This document shows positions 46,931 to 55,713 of a stretch of DNA of 64,000 nt, one piece after another. Numbering within the stretch: the stretch's first letter is position 1; each line of letters begins with the position of its first letter. Under the pieces are notes generated by a model. The model did no database searches, was not told the origin of the DNA, and saw nothing but the letters and a program-made list of their open reading frames with translations. Source of the stretch: CAZFER01 sp964517495 (lineage in GTDB: Bacteria; Hinthialibacterota; Hinthialibacteria; Hinthialibacterales; Hinthialibacteraceae); the NCBI GenBank assembly GCA_964517495.1, contig CAZFER010000021.1, positions 17,818-81,817 of the forward strand, in the 5' to 3' direction. Position numbers and translations under genes: made by a program.

Positions 46931-48138
46931 GTTACTTGAATGGCATTGGAGATCAAGTTTTGTAAGATAAGGTACAACTTATCCCGGTCGGTTTTGAGGG
47001 TGGGGAGTGTGGAAGATGTTTCAAGTCGAAACGCCAGATTCTTATTTTCAATCAAAGGCCGGAAGTTTTCAGCCAATTCATTCACCAATTCATCCAGCCG
47101 AAACTCACGGTTTTCCACCTTAACCTGTCCACTTTCCAGGCGGGATATCTGAAGAATGTTATCAATCAATTTCAACAGGTTTGATATATTGCGGTCCACC
47201 GATTCCATGGCTTTTTGCTGGCGTTCATTCACTTCGCCGTAAATCCCCTCAGACACCATATTGCAGGCTGCCACCACACTATTAAGGGGAGCACGAAGAT
47301 CATGGGAAAGGCGGGCATACATGCGGTTCTTTTGTTCCTGCATCATGTTTAGATTGGTATTTGATTCACGCAATTGCGCCGCCAAAGTTTGTAACTCATT
47401 GGAATGCTGCTCAATCCGGTTGACATAAGCCATGCGCTCTTTTTCATGGTGTTTCATCAATGCGGATGTAAAGAAAGCAAACGGAATCACAATGGCAAGA
47501 AAAAGCAATGTCCCAACCCCGATAATAAAGGGGATCATCTCCTTCAAGCGCTCTTCGACAATCGATTCATACTGGTGCACCCCAATCAGCCAGGTTTCGC
47601 CTTCAATATAAACACGCCGAAAATCAACAAGCTGCTCACCACTGGCACTCTCAAACTTACCCAAATGCTTGGCTTCAACTGTATTGAACAGCTCAGGGAT
47701 GGGGATTTTATGCTCCTCATCAAATCCAGTGCCACTTTTGGACAAGGGAACAAAACTCATATCCTTCATGGAGAACGTGCGTTCATCAGGATTAAAATTA
47801 GGAGCAGCACGGAGTTTGGATTCCGAATCAACGATGCAAATATACCCATCGCTGGGGAGGGGATTCAGTTCAATATGGCGCTGTACATATTGGAGCCATT
47901 CTTCGCGGTCGGGTATACGTTTGCGAGACTCATGAAGAAACGACTCAAACCAGAGCGAAATGGCATCATTATCCTGCACCACCTGGTTAAAGAGAATCAT
48001 GCGAAATTTATGGACAATTTTATATCCCGTTATTGGTAAACCAATCGCGAGGAAAAAGGCTAATACAGCGACGATCAACCAAAAAACCCGTCGGTACGTT
48101 TGAAATGATGAGACCTCTCCATTTGCGGAATGATGCAT
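46603..48138 (-). CDS. Membrane sensor histidine kinase with frameshifted tail (511 aa)
   Basis: I take ATG 48138 (weak GAGA site); the frame runs 20 codons further upstream. Membrane helices at residues 20-45 and 202-226 enclose a periplasmic sensor domain of about 155 residues. The HisKA domain has H279 in LSHDLRAPL. The HATPase has an N box (LILQNLISNAI), G1 (DSGPGIKEED) and G2 (GTGIGLGLTITKEL). After STYGE the frame reads DQPSRSSCP and on. Restoring one G (GAAGATC to GAAGGATC) yields GSTFTFILPESWVV, the normal end, with a stop TAA. So a 1-nt deletion has replaced the tail. No response regulator gene is adjacent: an orphan kinase. Confidence 0.9.
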   Translation of the reverse strand: MHHSANGEVSSFQTYRRVFWLIVAVLAFFLAIGLPITGYKIVHKFRMILFNQVVQDNDAISLWFESFLHESRKRIPDREEWLQYVQRHIELNPLPSDGYICIVDSESKLRAAPNFNPDERTFSMKDMSFVPLSKSGTGFDEEHKIPIPELFNTVEAKHLGKFESASGEQLVDFRRVYIEGETWLIGVHQYESIVEERLKEMIPFIIGVGTLLFLAIVIPFAFFTSALMKHHEKERMAYVNRIEQHSNELQTLAAQLRESNTNLNMMQEQKNRMYARLSHDLRAPLNSVVAACNMVSEGIYGEVNERQQKAMESVDRNISNLLKLIDNILQISRLESGQVKVENREFRLDELVNELAENFRPLIENKNLAFRLETSSTLPTLKTDRDKLYLILQNLISNAIQVTEEGYVGLKAETRDDGTVSLSVLDSGPGIKEEDQEKIFEEFARGDHAVHGTGIGLGLTITKELAQLLGGKIELHSTYGEDQPSRSSCPRVGWSIKAPKPRCNVINTLLL

Positions 48139-48230
48139 GGTATTCTCTATATATTTTTGTTGAGTAATCCTCTTATATTGTGAGAACCAACATAACAATT
48201 GTCAATCTGATTCAAACTTTAGGGTATTTC

Positions 48231-49805
48231 ATGGAAAAAAAGAGTAATTATATCATTCTGCTTTTGCTGCTTTTAGCGTTTGGGCTTCGGTTATTTGACT
48301 TAGGTGGAAATCCACCGGGTTTTTTTCGGGATGAAGCGGATAAAGGCTACACATCCTATTGCCTGCTTAAAACCGGCCAGGATCAATCCGGCCAATCATG
48401 GCCTATTTTTGTGCAAGCGCTTCATGTCACTACCTCGTCTCTTTATCAATATATCGATTTACCCTTCGTGGCGGTTATGGGGTTAACTGAAAAAGCCATA
48501 CGCCTTCCAGCTGGCCTAGCTGGAAGTTTATCCGTTTTGGCGGTATTTCTGTTAGCTCAGCGTTGGTGGAATAGGCCCATCGCATGGTGGGCGGCATTAT
48601 TCGTTTGCCTGTCGCCGTGGAGTTTATTGCCAAGCCGTTGGGCGAATCAATCCATCTTATTAACCTTATGGATTCCTCTGGCCGTCTATTTTTTAACCAA
48701 GGATTTACCCAAAGCACCGTCACGCAATTATTCCATATTCGCTTCCTTCTTCTTTTTACTGGCCTTATACACCTATGCCCCTGCACGCTTATTTGTGCCT
48801 GTCTTCTGTGGATTGGCCTGGTTGTGCATGTTAAACCGGGAGACGTTTAATCAAGAAAACCGTTCCCATTTTATCCGATCAGCTATGTTCTTTTGGGGAT
48901 TATTTATCATCGGAGCAATCCCATTGGCTTATCACATTCTGTATGAATCAGGAGAAAGTGCGGCACGTTTTTCGCGTATCAGCATCTTTCATGGTCAACC
49001 CTTACAGGCTGCGTTTTATGATTTTGCGCAGAACTATTTCAGGCATTTATCCCCTAGTTTTTTGTTTTACGAGGGCGATGCCAATTTGCGGCATAGTACA
49101 CTTCATTATGGCCAGTTACATTGGTACTTATTGCCTTTGCTGATCGTGGGATTGATCCGAGCGGTGATAAATCGATCCGTGAGCGATAAAATCCTGTTGG
49201 TTTGGTTTATCTGCTTTCCCATCGCAGCGGCGTGTACCAATGAAGGCATTCCTCATGCGTTACGAAGTGTTTTTGCTGTACCCTGTGTTCATCTGCTGGC
49301 TGGGAATGGAATCGCCGGTATCATTGAATGGTTGCCTTATATAAAAGAGAAAATGGAGGCGAGCTTTGTTAAATGGTGCAAAATAGGGTGGTTCGTTTTA
49401 TTTGGTTTTTGTACCTTATATTACATCTCAGATTTATATGTCCTCTACCCAATAGAAACGCCGGCGGCTTGGGAATATGGCTACCGTGACGCCATCACGT
49501 GGTGGCAGGAAAAGCGTGACGACTATGAACACACCTATATAACTGGTTTGGCTGAATATCCTTACACGTTCTTCCTTTTTTATGACCGCTATCCTCCGGA
49601 AAAATGGATTATGCAGCAAAACATTTCGGGAGTTACATTTTTAAATAGAGGGCAAAGCATGGATTCGCATTATCAAACGGATAAGAATTACCTTTATCTG
49701 GTTCGACCTCAAGAACTGACGAACATTAATCCGGAAAAAGTCATCCTATCTCCACCTCCAGATCGGATGGCGTTTTGGAAGTGGGTGAAATCAGGTTCAA
49801 ATTGA
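48231..49805 (+). CDS. PMT/ArnT-type membrane glycosyltransferase (525 aa)
   Basis: I take ATG 48231 (AGGG six nt upstream). About eleven hydrophobic segments fill residues 5-420. The first extracytoplasmic loop has PPGFFRDEADKGY, the acidic (D/E) motif of GT-C fold PMT/GT39-GT83 enzymes, which transfer sugar from a polyprenyl phosphate carrier to lipid A, glycans or proteins in the periplasm. The C-terminal 110 residues form a soluble domain. The acceptor is unknown. It is divergent from the histidine kinase gene, with 92 bp between starts. Confidence 0.85.
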   Translation: MEKKSNYIILLLLLLAFGLRLFDLGGNPPGFFRDEADKGYTSYCLLKTGQDQSGQSWPIFVQALHVTTSSLYQYIDLPFVAVMGLTEKAIRLPAGLAGSLSVLAVFLLAQRWWNRPIAWWAALFVCLSPWSLLPSRWANQSILLTLWIPLAVYFLTKDLPKAPSRNYSIFASFFFLLALYTYAPARLFVPVFCGLAWLCMLNRETFNQENRSHFIRSAMFFWGLFIIGAIPLAYHILYESGESAARFSRISIFHGQPLQAAFYDFAQNYFRHLSPSFLFYEGDANLRHSTLHYGQLHWYLLPLLIVGLIRAVINRSVSDKILLVWFICFPIAAACTNEGIPHALRSVFAVPCVHLLAGNGIAGIIEWLPYIKEKMEASFVKWCKIGWFVLFGFCTLYYISDLYVLYPIETPAAWEYGYRDAITWWQEKRDDYEHTYITGLAEYPYTFFLFYDRYPPEKWIMQQNISGVTFLNRGQSMDSHYQTDKNYLYLVRPQELTNINPEKVILSPPPDRMAFWKWVKSGSN

Positions 49806-49886
49806 ACATTAATAATAAAACAGTATCCTAGAGTGGTATTCTATACTGACCGATTGAAACAATACGATTAAGAGGATAAACAACAT

Positions 49887-50663
49887 ATGGATGTGCGTCG
49901 AATTGCGCAAGAAATGCGCCCTGTGATTTACCAGGCAGGACATATTGCCATGCAGCATTTTCGCCAGGTTAAAGTGGAACGCAAGGCTGATGAGAGCTAC
50001 GTCACTGATGCTGACCGGGAAGTGGAGACCTTTTTGAAGGAGGAAATTCATCGGCGTTACGCTGACCATGGTTTTTTTGGTGAAGAATACGGCCACCATC
50101 GGACGGATGAGGCGGAATTTGTTTGGGCGATTGACCCAATCGATGGGACGGCGCCGTTTGTTTTTGAAATGCCTATCTGGGCGATTTCGGTAGGACTGCT
50201 TCATGAACATCGCGCCATGGTGGGGTTTGTTTACCTTCCCGTGATTGACGAAATGTATTGGGCGGTCGAAGGTGACGGTGCGTTTGTCAATAACCAACGT
50301 ATCTACGTAAATGAAGCTCAAACCTTGTCTAATAAGACGACCATTTTAGCCCCATCGGCAACATTTAAAGGTTTCGATTTTGATTTTGAAGGCCGCTCGC
50401 TTTCGTTGGGTTCGGCAGCTGCTCATATGTGCTATGTGGCAAGGGGGAAAATCCATGGCGGGATCATTGAATCGGTTAAATTATACGATATCGCCGCATC
50501 GGCGGTGATTATCAAAGAAGCGGGGGGCGTCATACGTTATCTGGCCGGTGATGACATGAATTTATGGGAGCTGATTGACGGCCGGAAAGTCCGTGAACCC
50601 TTTGTTTTTGGAAATTCAGCTATGGCGGATCATCTCATCCAACGATTTTCATTGAAATTATAG
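49887..50663 (+). CDS. Inositol monophosphatase-family phosphatase (258 aa)
   Basis: Metal-binding motifs are complete: the Glu pair in FFGEEYG (about residue 69), WAIDPIDGTAPF (about 88-99), and the late Asp in LYDIAASAVIIKEAGG. The family hydrolyses phosphate monoesters of inositol, histidinol, PAP or fructose-1,6-bisphosphate. The GTAPF variant in place of the common GTxNF makes the substrate uncertain (histidinol-phosphatase-like or IMPase-like). Cytosolic. Confidence 0.9.
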   Translation: MDVRRIAQEMRPVIYQAGHIAMQHFRQVKVERKADESYVTDADREVETFLKEEIHRRYADHGFFGEEYGHHRTDEAEFVWAIDPIDGTAPFVFEMPIWAISVGLLHEHRAMVGFVYLPVIDEMYWAVEGDGAFVNNQRIYVNEAQTLSNKTTILAPSATFKGFDFDFEGRSLSLGSAAAHMCYVARGKIHGGIIESVKLYDIAASAVIIKEAGGVIRYLAGDDMNLWELIDGRKVREPFVFGNSAMADHLIQRFSLKL

Positions 50664-50814
50664 ACTGTACCACGGTGATTTCAGCCTATTAAAAAGAAGC
50701 AATAAAGCAGAAAAATCATTGATTTTTTGTTAGATTTATATAAAGATAGAAGATGATCATTATAATCATCCTGTGTTAAGGCAAAAAAATCAATGAATTC
50801 GGGAGGTATGTTTG

Positions 50815-52641
50815 ATGAAACGATTATTAGTTTGTTCTATGGCACTACTTGTATTTCAGGTTGCAGGGTGGGCTCAACCGTTGGATACAGAACAATGGCC
50901 GCCGGATACGGATTTTGATCAGGAAATCCATTATTGGAGTGCGGATGGATTTTTAACGGATACGCTGCCTGATGATGTCGGTAACTTTGTTGATCCGAGT
51001 TTGATCATCCTGACAGGGGGAGATCAAACAACAGAGGATGTAACGATTGCGGGAAAAGCGGCCAAAAAAGCGAATACGACATATTTTAATGTCGCGGATG
51101 ATTTGTTCTTCGTTTGGCCTGACTTTCCTGTTGTGGATGTGTTGGTGCAATATTTTGCCAATGCGGAATCCAAACGGGATGATTTTGGTTTCTTGTTAGG
51201 CCAGTTGGGAAATTTACATGGTGTTGGGGGGTACTCGTTTGAATCGGTGACTGATGAATTTGAATGGCGTCTGTTCCGCATTGATAACTCAGGCGGCTGG
51301 CTGGGGAATCTGGTCGATGAATCAGTTGGTGGCAGCCAATATGCGGGAGTTAATGGTGGCACGATTCGCTTTGAACGCGTGAGTGGTGTTATTTTCCGGG
51401 CCATTGCGATTGGGCCGGAAGGGACATTTGGTGATCCTGAGATTATTAACGCCACGAGAGAAGTGGAATTTAATCCGGATGAACATGAAATCCTGGCGGA
51501 GTGGGATATCAATAATGGTGTTATAAATGGTATGGATCTTTACCAAGTTGACGGTGGAGATCAGGAAACCGTGATTTCAGAAGATATTGGTCCAGCCGAT
51601 GATAAACGAACTGCCGCAAGGGCTGCTTTTGATGACGGGCAGGATGGAACAGACGATGTTTATATGAACTGGGAAATATTGGATGAACATTTTGGCCCAA
51701 CCAGCCAACCAGGATTCAGAATCAAAGCGGTGGCGGAATATTACGATGATCCTGATCTGGCCGGTGCCGTTTTTGGACCTGAAGCCTACAAAACCGCTGG
51801 TGACCAGATTTCCTTTTACCCTGCTGAGGATCGAACAACGCTTCAAGGGACAGGAAAATGGATGGAAGCGGAATGGTATGTACCTGATGTTAAACTGAAT
51901 GGTATCAATGTTCTCACACAGGCGACTGCCCGGTTCCATTTCACCGATCCGGTTTATATCAGCCGGTTGCGAGTTGGTGTTATTCGTACCTCGGGCATAT
52001 ACGAAGGTGTTGATCCCATACCGGATTCGTATCCCTTTGATCCCGATCCATATGGTATTTATGCAGAATTGGATTTGGATAAGGAGATTACAGACAACCT
52101 TGATATAGGGCCTAATTCGGGTGATCAGGAATTCTTTATTGAAGAAGATGTTGGGCCGGCAGGTGATAAGCGTCGTGCTGTACGGCCAGCGTTGAGTGAA
52201 GGCTCAGATCCATTTGACCGTTATATGAATTTCGCGATCCAAAATGAAGTGTTTGGCCCAAGCAGCCAGCCAAACGCGGTATTTAAAGTGGCGGTCGAGT
52301 ATTATGATGATCCCGCTTTGGAAGGTGAAGTGTTTGGTCCGGAAGTGTATCAGTCCAATATTATGGGAACGTTGGGCTTCAAATGGTATCCGGAAGATCA
52401 GCGAGCGACCCTTGAAGGAACCGATACCTGGCGCACCGCAGCGTGGCAAATCAATGACATGAATTTCACCGGGGTGAATGTTGGCCCACAAGGGGCGGCG
52501 CGATTTTGGTTTAGTGATAATGGAGCGATCTACATCAGCCGGGTAAGGTATGCCGTTATTCGTCCGGTTGGAGAAAATGCGGGTGTTGATCCATTAGAGG
52601 ATGTTCCCCTTACGGACGTTGAATTGTGGGAATTATATTAG
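50815..52641 (+). CDS. Secreted protein with duplicated domain and C-terminal WELY (608 aa)
   Basis: The start is ATG 50815 behind GGGAGG. Signal peptide 1-20 (ends GWA). After a unique 230-residue N-terminal part, two units of about 170 residues repeat. Each starts GDQE, has (E)DIGPADDKR or EDVGPAGDKR, YMN, FGP(T/S)SQP and EYYDDP, and ends with (I)YISRxRxxVIR and a GVDP loop. They look like beta sandwiches, possibly carbohydrate-binding. The extreme C-terminus is TDVELWELY, close to the WELF end of the protein at 29063-30628. It is followed by a strong terminator. Function unknown. Confidence 0.85.
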   Translation: MKRLLVCSMALLVFQVAGWAQPLDTEQWPPDTDFDQEIHYWSADGFLTDTLPDDVGNFVDPSLIILTGGDQTTEDVTIAGKAAKKANTTYFNVADDLFFVWPDFPVVDVLVQYFANAESKRDDFGFLLGQLGNLHGVGGYSFESVTDEFEWRLFRIDNSGGWLGNLVDESVGGSQYAGVNGGTIRFERVSGVIFRAIAIGPEGTFGDPEIINATREVEFNPDEHEILAEWDINNGVINGMDLYQVDGGDQETVISEDIGPADDKRTAARAAFDDGQDGTDDVYMNWEILDEHFGPTSQPGFRIKAVAEYYDDPDLAGAVFGPEAYKTAGDQISFYPAEDRTTLQGTGKWMEAEWYVPDVKLNGINVLTQATARFHFTDPVYISRLRVGVIRTSGIYEGVDPIPDSYPFDPDPYGIYAELDLDKEITDNLDIGPNSGDQEFFIEEDVGPAGDKRRAVRPALSEGSDPFDRYMNFAIQNEVFGPSSQPNAVFKVAVEYYDDPALEGEVFGPEVYQSNIMGTLGFKWYPEDQRATLEGTDTWRTAAWQINDMNFTGVNVGPQGAARFWFSDNGAIYISRVRYAVIRPVGENAGVDPLEDVPLTDVELWELY

Positions 52642-52670
52642 AAATTTTAGTATAGCGTAATAAAAAATAT

Positions 52671-52711
52671 GCGGGTTTCTGGCTTTTATTCAGCAGAAAC
52701 CCGCTTTTTTT
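52671..52711 (+). terminator. Strong rho-independent terminator
   Basis: GCGGGTTTCTG (52671-52681) pairs perfectly with CAGAAACCCGC (52694-52704) and is followed by eight T. It ends the WELY-protein transcript and overlaps the end of the convergent sulfatase gene. Confidence 0.92.
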
Positions 52712-54155
52712 ATTCATTCTTCGGCCAGGGGTATTGATTTGAACCAGCGTCTTTATCGAAAGGTGAATCCGGGAGTTCAGCTTGCCATTTCAATACTTTT
52801 TCGGAAAGGCGTTTAACGATTGCAGGTTTTTCATCCGCCAGGTTATTGAGTTCACTGGGATCGTTGGGGATATCATACAATTCCGCACGGCTGTGGTCTG
52901 GATTCATTAAGAGTTTCCAATTCCCATCCCGGATTGCAAGAATTGGGCTTTTGTTGAATTTGTGGCCAAATATACGGTAACGCCATTCCCACATTAAGGG
53001 TTTGGTTCGGTTGGTTGGATTTCCTTTTAAGGCGGACGACATATCTTCACCGTCCAATAGTAAATCTTCGGGGACTTCGATACCGGCCAGACTGCACATG
53101 GTTGGGAAGAAATCCACTCCACCAATGACTGAGGTGTCATCAATCTGTCCCGCCTGTACCTCTTTGGGCCAGCGTATAATAAAGGGAACGCGGACGCCGC
53201 CTTCGTATAAACTTCGCTTGCGGCCACGGAAGGGACCAGGGGTGCCAACGCCGCTATGGGATGCATTACTGATGTGGATATCTTCCGGACCGTTATCGCT
53301 TGAAAAGATCACAATGGTATTTTCCGCCAGGCCCATTTGATCAAGTTTATCCAGAAAGATGCCGATTTGTTTATCCATTTCTGTTACGGTGGCGTAATAG
53401 ATTTGTTCTGCGCCGTGGAAGTCCACGCCTCTGGGTGAGAAACGGTTGTAAGGTTTCATCTGCTCATCGGAGGGATTCAAGGTGGCGTGAGGATCGACAA
53501 ACCAGGCATTGACGTAAAAGGGTTGATCCTTATCTTTGTTTGATTCGATAAACTGGAGGGTTTCATCCAAAACCATTTTGGTGGCCACTGGCCGTAGTTC
53601 GGGTTTCCAAAGGTTAAAGGTTGTGCCAGCGTCTTCGTCATTGCTGGTGTTGGTGCGGTGTTCATCAAAGCCGTAGGCTCCTGGAAGGGGTGCGCCTTTA
53701 CCGCTGCCTAAATGCCATTTGCCAAATAGGCCGGTAATGTATCCATTTTGTTGAAGCAATCGAGTGAAGGTCATCACCTGGGGATCCAAATAATGAGGCA
53801 TCCCCCGGCGCTCGTTGATTTCAGGACGGGCAAAATGGCCATGAACGCCCAAACGTGCGGGAAATTGGCCGGTCAAAATAGCCGCCCGACTGGGTGAACA
53901 GACCGAGCCGGAGACATAAAATTGGGTAAAAAGAATGCCTTCATTGGCCAATCGGTCGAGATTGGGGGTTTTTAATCGCCGATGCCCATAGCAGCCCAAA
54001 TCGCCCCAGCCCAAATCATCGGCAAACAGGAAGACAATGTTTGGACGTTTGTTGGTGTTTGCCCATGTCGAACGTAAAATGCTTGTCCCACCCAACAGGC
54101 CAGCAGTGGTTAAGCCAAGTTTATTCACGAATTGTCTGCGATCAATGTTTTTCAT
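52710..54155 (-). CDS. Tat-exported sulfatase (481 aa)
   Basis: A Tat leader (DRRQFVNKLGL) covers residues 5-15, with cleavage near 32. The N-terminal metal site is PNIVFLFADDLGWGD (the DD pair). The formylglycine motif is SVCSPSRAAILTG, with Cys86 the residue to be oxidised. GKWHLG and the later FSSDNGPED complete the alkaline-phosphatase-superfamily site. It would hydrolyse sulfate esters of an extracellular glycan. Cys-type maturation needs a formylglycine-generating enzyme, not seen in the window. Single gene. Confidence 0.95.
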   Translation of the reverse strand: MKNIDRRQFVNKLGLTTAGLLGGTSILRSTWANTNKRPNIVFLFADDLGWGDLGCYGHRRLKTPNLDRLANEGILFTQFYVSGSVCSPSRAAILTGQFPARLGVHGHFARPEINERRGMPHYLDPQVMTFTRLLQQNGYITGLFGKWHLGSGKGAPLPGAYGFDEHRTNTSNDEDAGTTFNLWKPELRPVATKMVLDETLQFIESNKDKDQPFYVNAWFVDPHATLNPSDEQMKPYNRFSPRGVDFHGAEQIYYATVTEMDKQIGIFLDKLDQMGLAENTIVIFSSDNGPEDIHISNASHSGVGTPGPFRGRKRSLYEGGVRVPFIIRWPKEVQAGQIDDTSVIGGVDFFPTMCSLAGIEVPEDLLLDGEDMSSALKGNPTNRTKPLMWEWRYRIFGHKFNKSPILAIRDGNWKLLMNPDHSRAELYDIPNDPSELNNLADEKPAIVKRLSEKVLKWQAELPDSPFDKDAGSNQYPWPKNE

Positions 54156-54525
54156 GATTTAATCCTTGAATAAGTATTTCATTTTTTTATCTCATGAAAT
54201 GGAGAGAAATTCTAGTGGTATACCATAATGATGGATTATGGATAGACCACTCCCCGTGCAGACACGCAGGTCTGCCCTTACGTTTGGCGTTGAATTGAGT
54301 TGTCTTCGATGGGTCGAACAACGTGACCCATGCAATCTACAAGCCCACAAACGGGTGCGGGAAGTTAGGTTGTTTGGTGATTAGCCTTTTGGTGCGTGGA
54401 CAGCCAAGTGAAAGATGTAAACCTGTTCATATTGTTTGAAATTGTAGATTTATTTTGGGGAGATATGAATTTCTTGTACTATATTTTTGTATGTTATAGC
54501 CAATAACAATGGAATATTTGAGATA
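54156..54525. other. Intergenic region between sulfatase and GTPase operon
   Basis: About 370 bp. It holds a 6-bp hairpin GCAGAC/GTCTGC (54258-54275) next to the second copy of the 21-bp quasi-palindrome (54310-54330). The right half turns sharply AT-rich towards the next operon. No gene recognised. Confidence 0.5.
54310..54330 (-). repeat. Dispersed 21-bp quasi-palindrome, copy 2
   Basis: Reverse complement TGGGTCACGTTGTTCGACCCA, four differences to 19179-19199. Confidence 0.5.
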
Positions 54526-55713
54526 TTATTTATTATATGCATTGATAATTTTCTTGGCTTCTTTAATGTCAAGATTATCCAATAATTTTGGAAAATCATC
54601 AATCTTGGAAGACAAAACTTGATCGAGAGCTAATATTAAGGTGTCAAAATCTTTCAATATTTTTTTTGTGGTTTCCTCTTTATTGGCAGCTAATTTATCA
54701 ATCATCTTGTTTTTGATTGATAATTTTCTTTGAATAGATTTTTTCTCATTTATTACCTTCTCTAATAAAATATCAACTGTTTGTTCTTGAAAATTTTTGC
54801 TTATTTTATTCCCAAGTTCTTGAAATAATATGTTTTTTGCATTTGTAATTTGATCATTCAACAAATCCAACTCAATTATATTTTGTTTTAAATCATTATT
54901 GAGATTAACTATGGTTCCATTTAATTTCTTGATTATCTGTTTTTTAGTTATATTGTTATATATTGAATAGGAACTTATGATTAATAATGCAAAGCAGAGT
55001 AAATATAATTTATATAATTTTTTACTTATATTATTTTTGATTTTGCATGGGTGATTTGTATGCGAAGGAATTTCATTTTTTTTTGATATAGCAGAAGCTT
55101 TTTGAATAGAGGGCGTTTTTTTCGAAGTAGCATTGATGTCAAGTGGTCGAAATGTATCGCTTGATAATAGAAGGAAAGAATATGGTACGCGGAAACGAAA
55201 ACAAATTGGTTCTTTTGTTAAAAGGATGGTTGTTGAATAAATGTTTACGTCTTCATTTTGAATTGCGTTTTGTAACGATTGGATTTTTCCCTTGTTCTCA
55301 ATATTCCACTCAGAATGATTGAAAACTATGTTTTCATCTTGAAGAAATTCCGAATCAATCAAGAGAGCTAGTGGAATGTCTGGATCAATGTTTAAAAAAT
55401 CTGATAAAAAATAATAGGCTTCAATTCGAAGTGTATGGGGTCTTTTTCGATCATCTTCACCCACATCTAAAAAACGAAGAAATAAGCCATCTTTTGTGTT
55501 ATCGATATTGGGAATCCAGCATTTAACTTGATTATATTGGGTTATATCTGTGCTTGATAACCATTGAAAGGAATGAGCACATTCATCGGCTTTTTTTAAG
55601 GCTTCTTTGGAAAAGCCTTCATCAATATAAAACCATTTATACCCTTCAGGAATAGGCCCTTTCCTTCCTGTTTTACCATAAATTGCATGAAAAAATTTAA
55701 ATTTATTAGTCAT
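54526..55713 (-). CDS. Membrane protein with coiled coil, third gene of GTPase operon (395 aa)
   Basis: The N-terminal soluble domain (1-195) starts FKFFHAIYGKTGRKG ... GYKWFYIDEGFS, loosely like the N-terminal domain of GTPase-associated proteins of conflict systems (GAP1-N type); this match is from memory and weak. A single membrane helix lies at about 234-252. A long Lys/Glu/Asn-rich coiled coil follows (about 260-385). The start overlaps the GTPase-like gene by 8 bp, so it is translationally coupled. Strong AT bias. Function unknown; partner of the GTPase by context. Confidence 0.75.
   Translation of the reverse strand: MTNKFKFFHAIYGKTGRKGPIPEGYKWFYIDEGFSKEALKKADECAHSFQWLSSTDITQYNQVKCWIPNIDNTKDGLFLRFLDVGEDDRKRPHTLRIEAYYFLSDFLNIDPDIPLALLIDSEFLQDENIVFNHSEWNIENKGKIQSLQNAIQNEDVNIYSTTILLTKEPICFRFRVPYSFLLLSSDTFRPLDINATSKKTPSIQKASAISKKNEIPSHTNHPCKIKNNISKKLYKLYLLCFALLIISSYSIYNNITKKQIIKKLNGTIVNLNNDLKQNIIELDLLNDQITNAKNILFQELGNKISKNFQEQTVDILLEKVINEKKSIQRKLSIKNKMIDKLAANKEETTKKILKDFDTLILALDQVLSSKIDDFPKLLDNLDIKEAKKIINAYNK

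Noticed and set aside
47404..48039. 211-codon frame on the + strand opposite the histidine kinase
   Set aside because: Antisense to the sensor domain, no family features.
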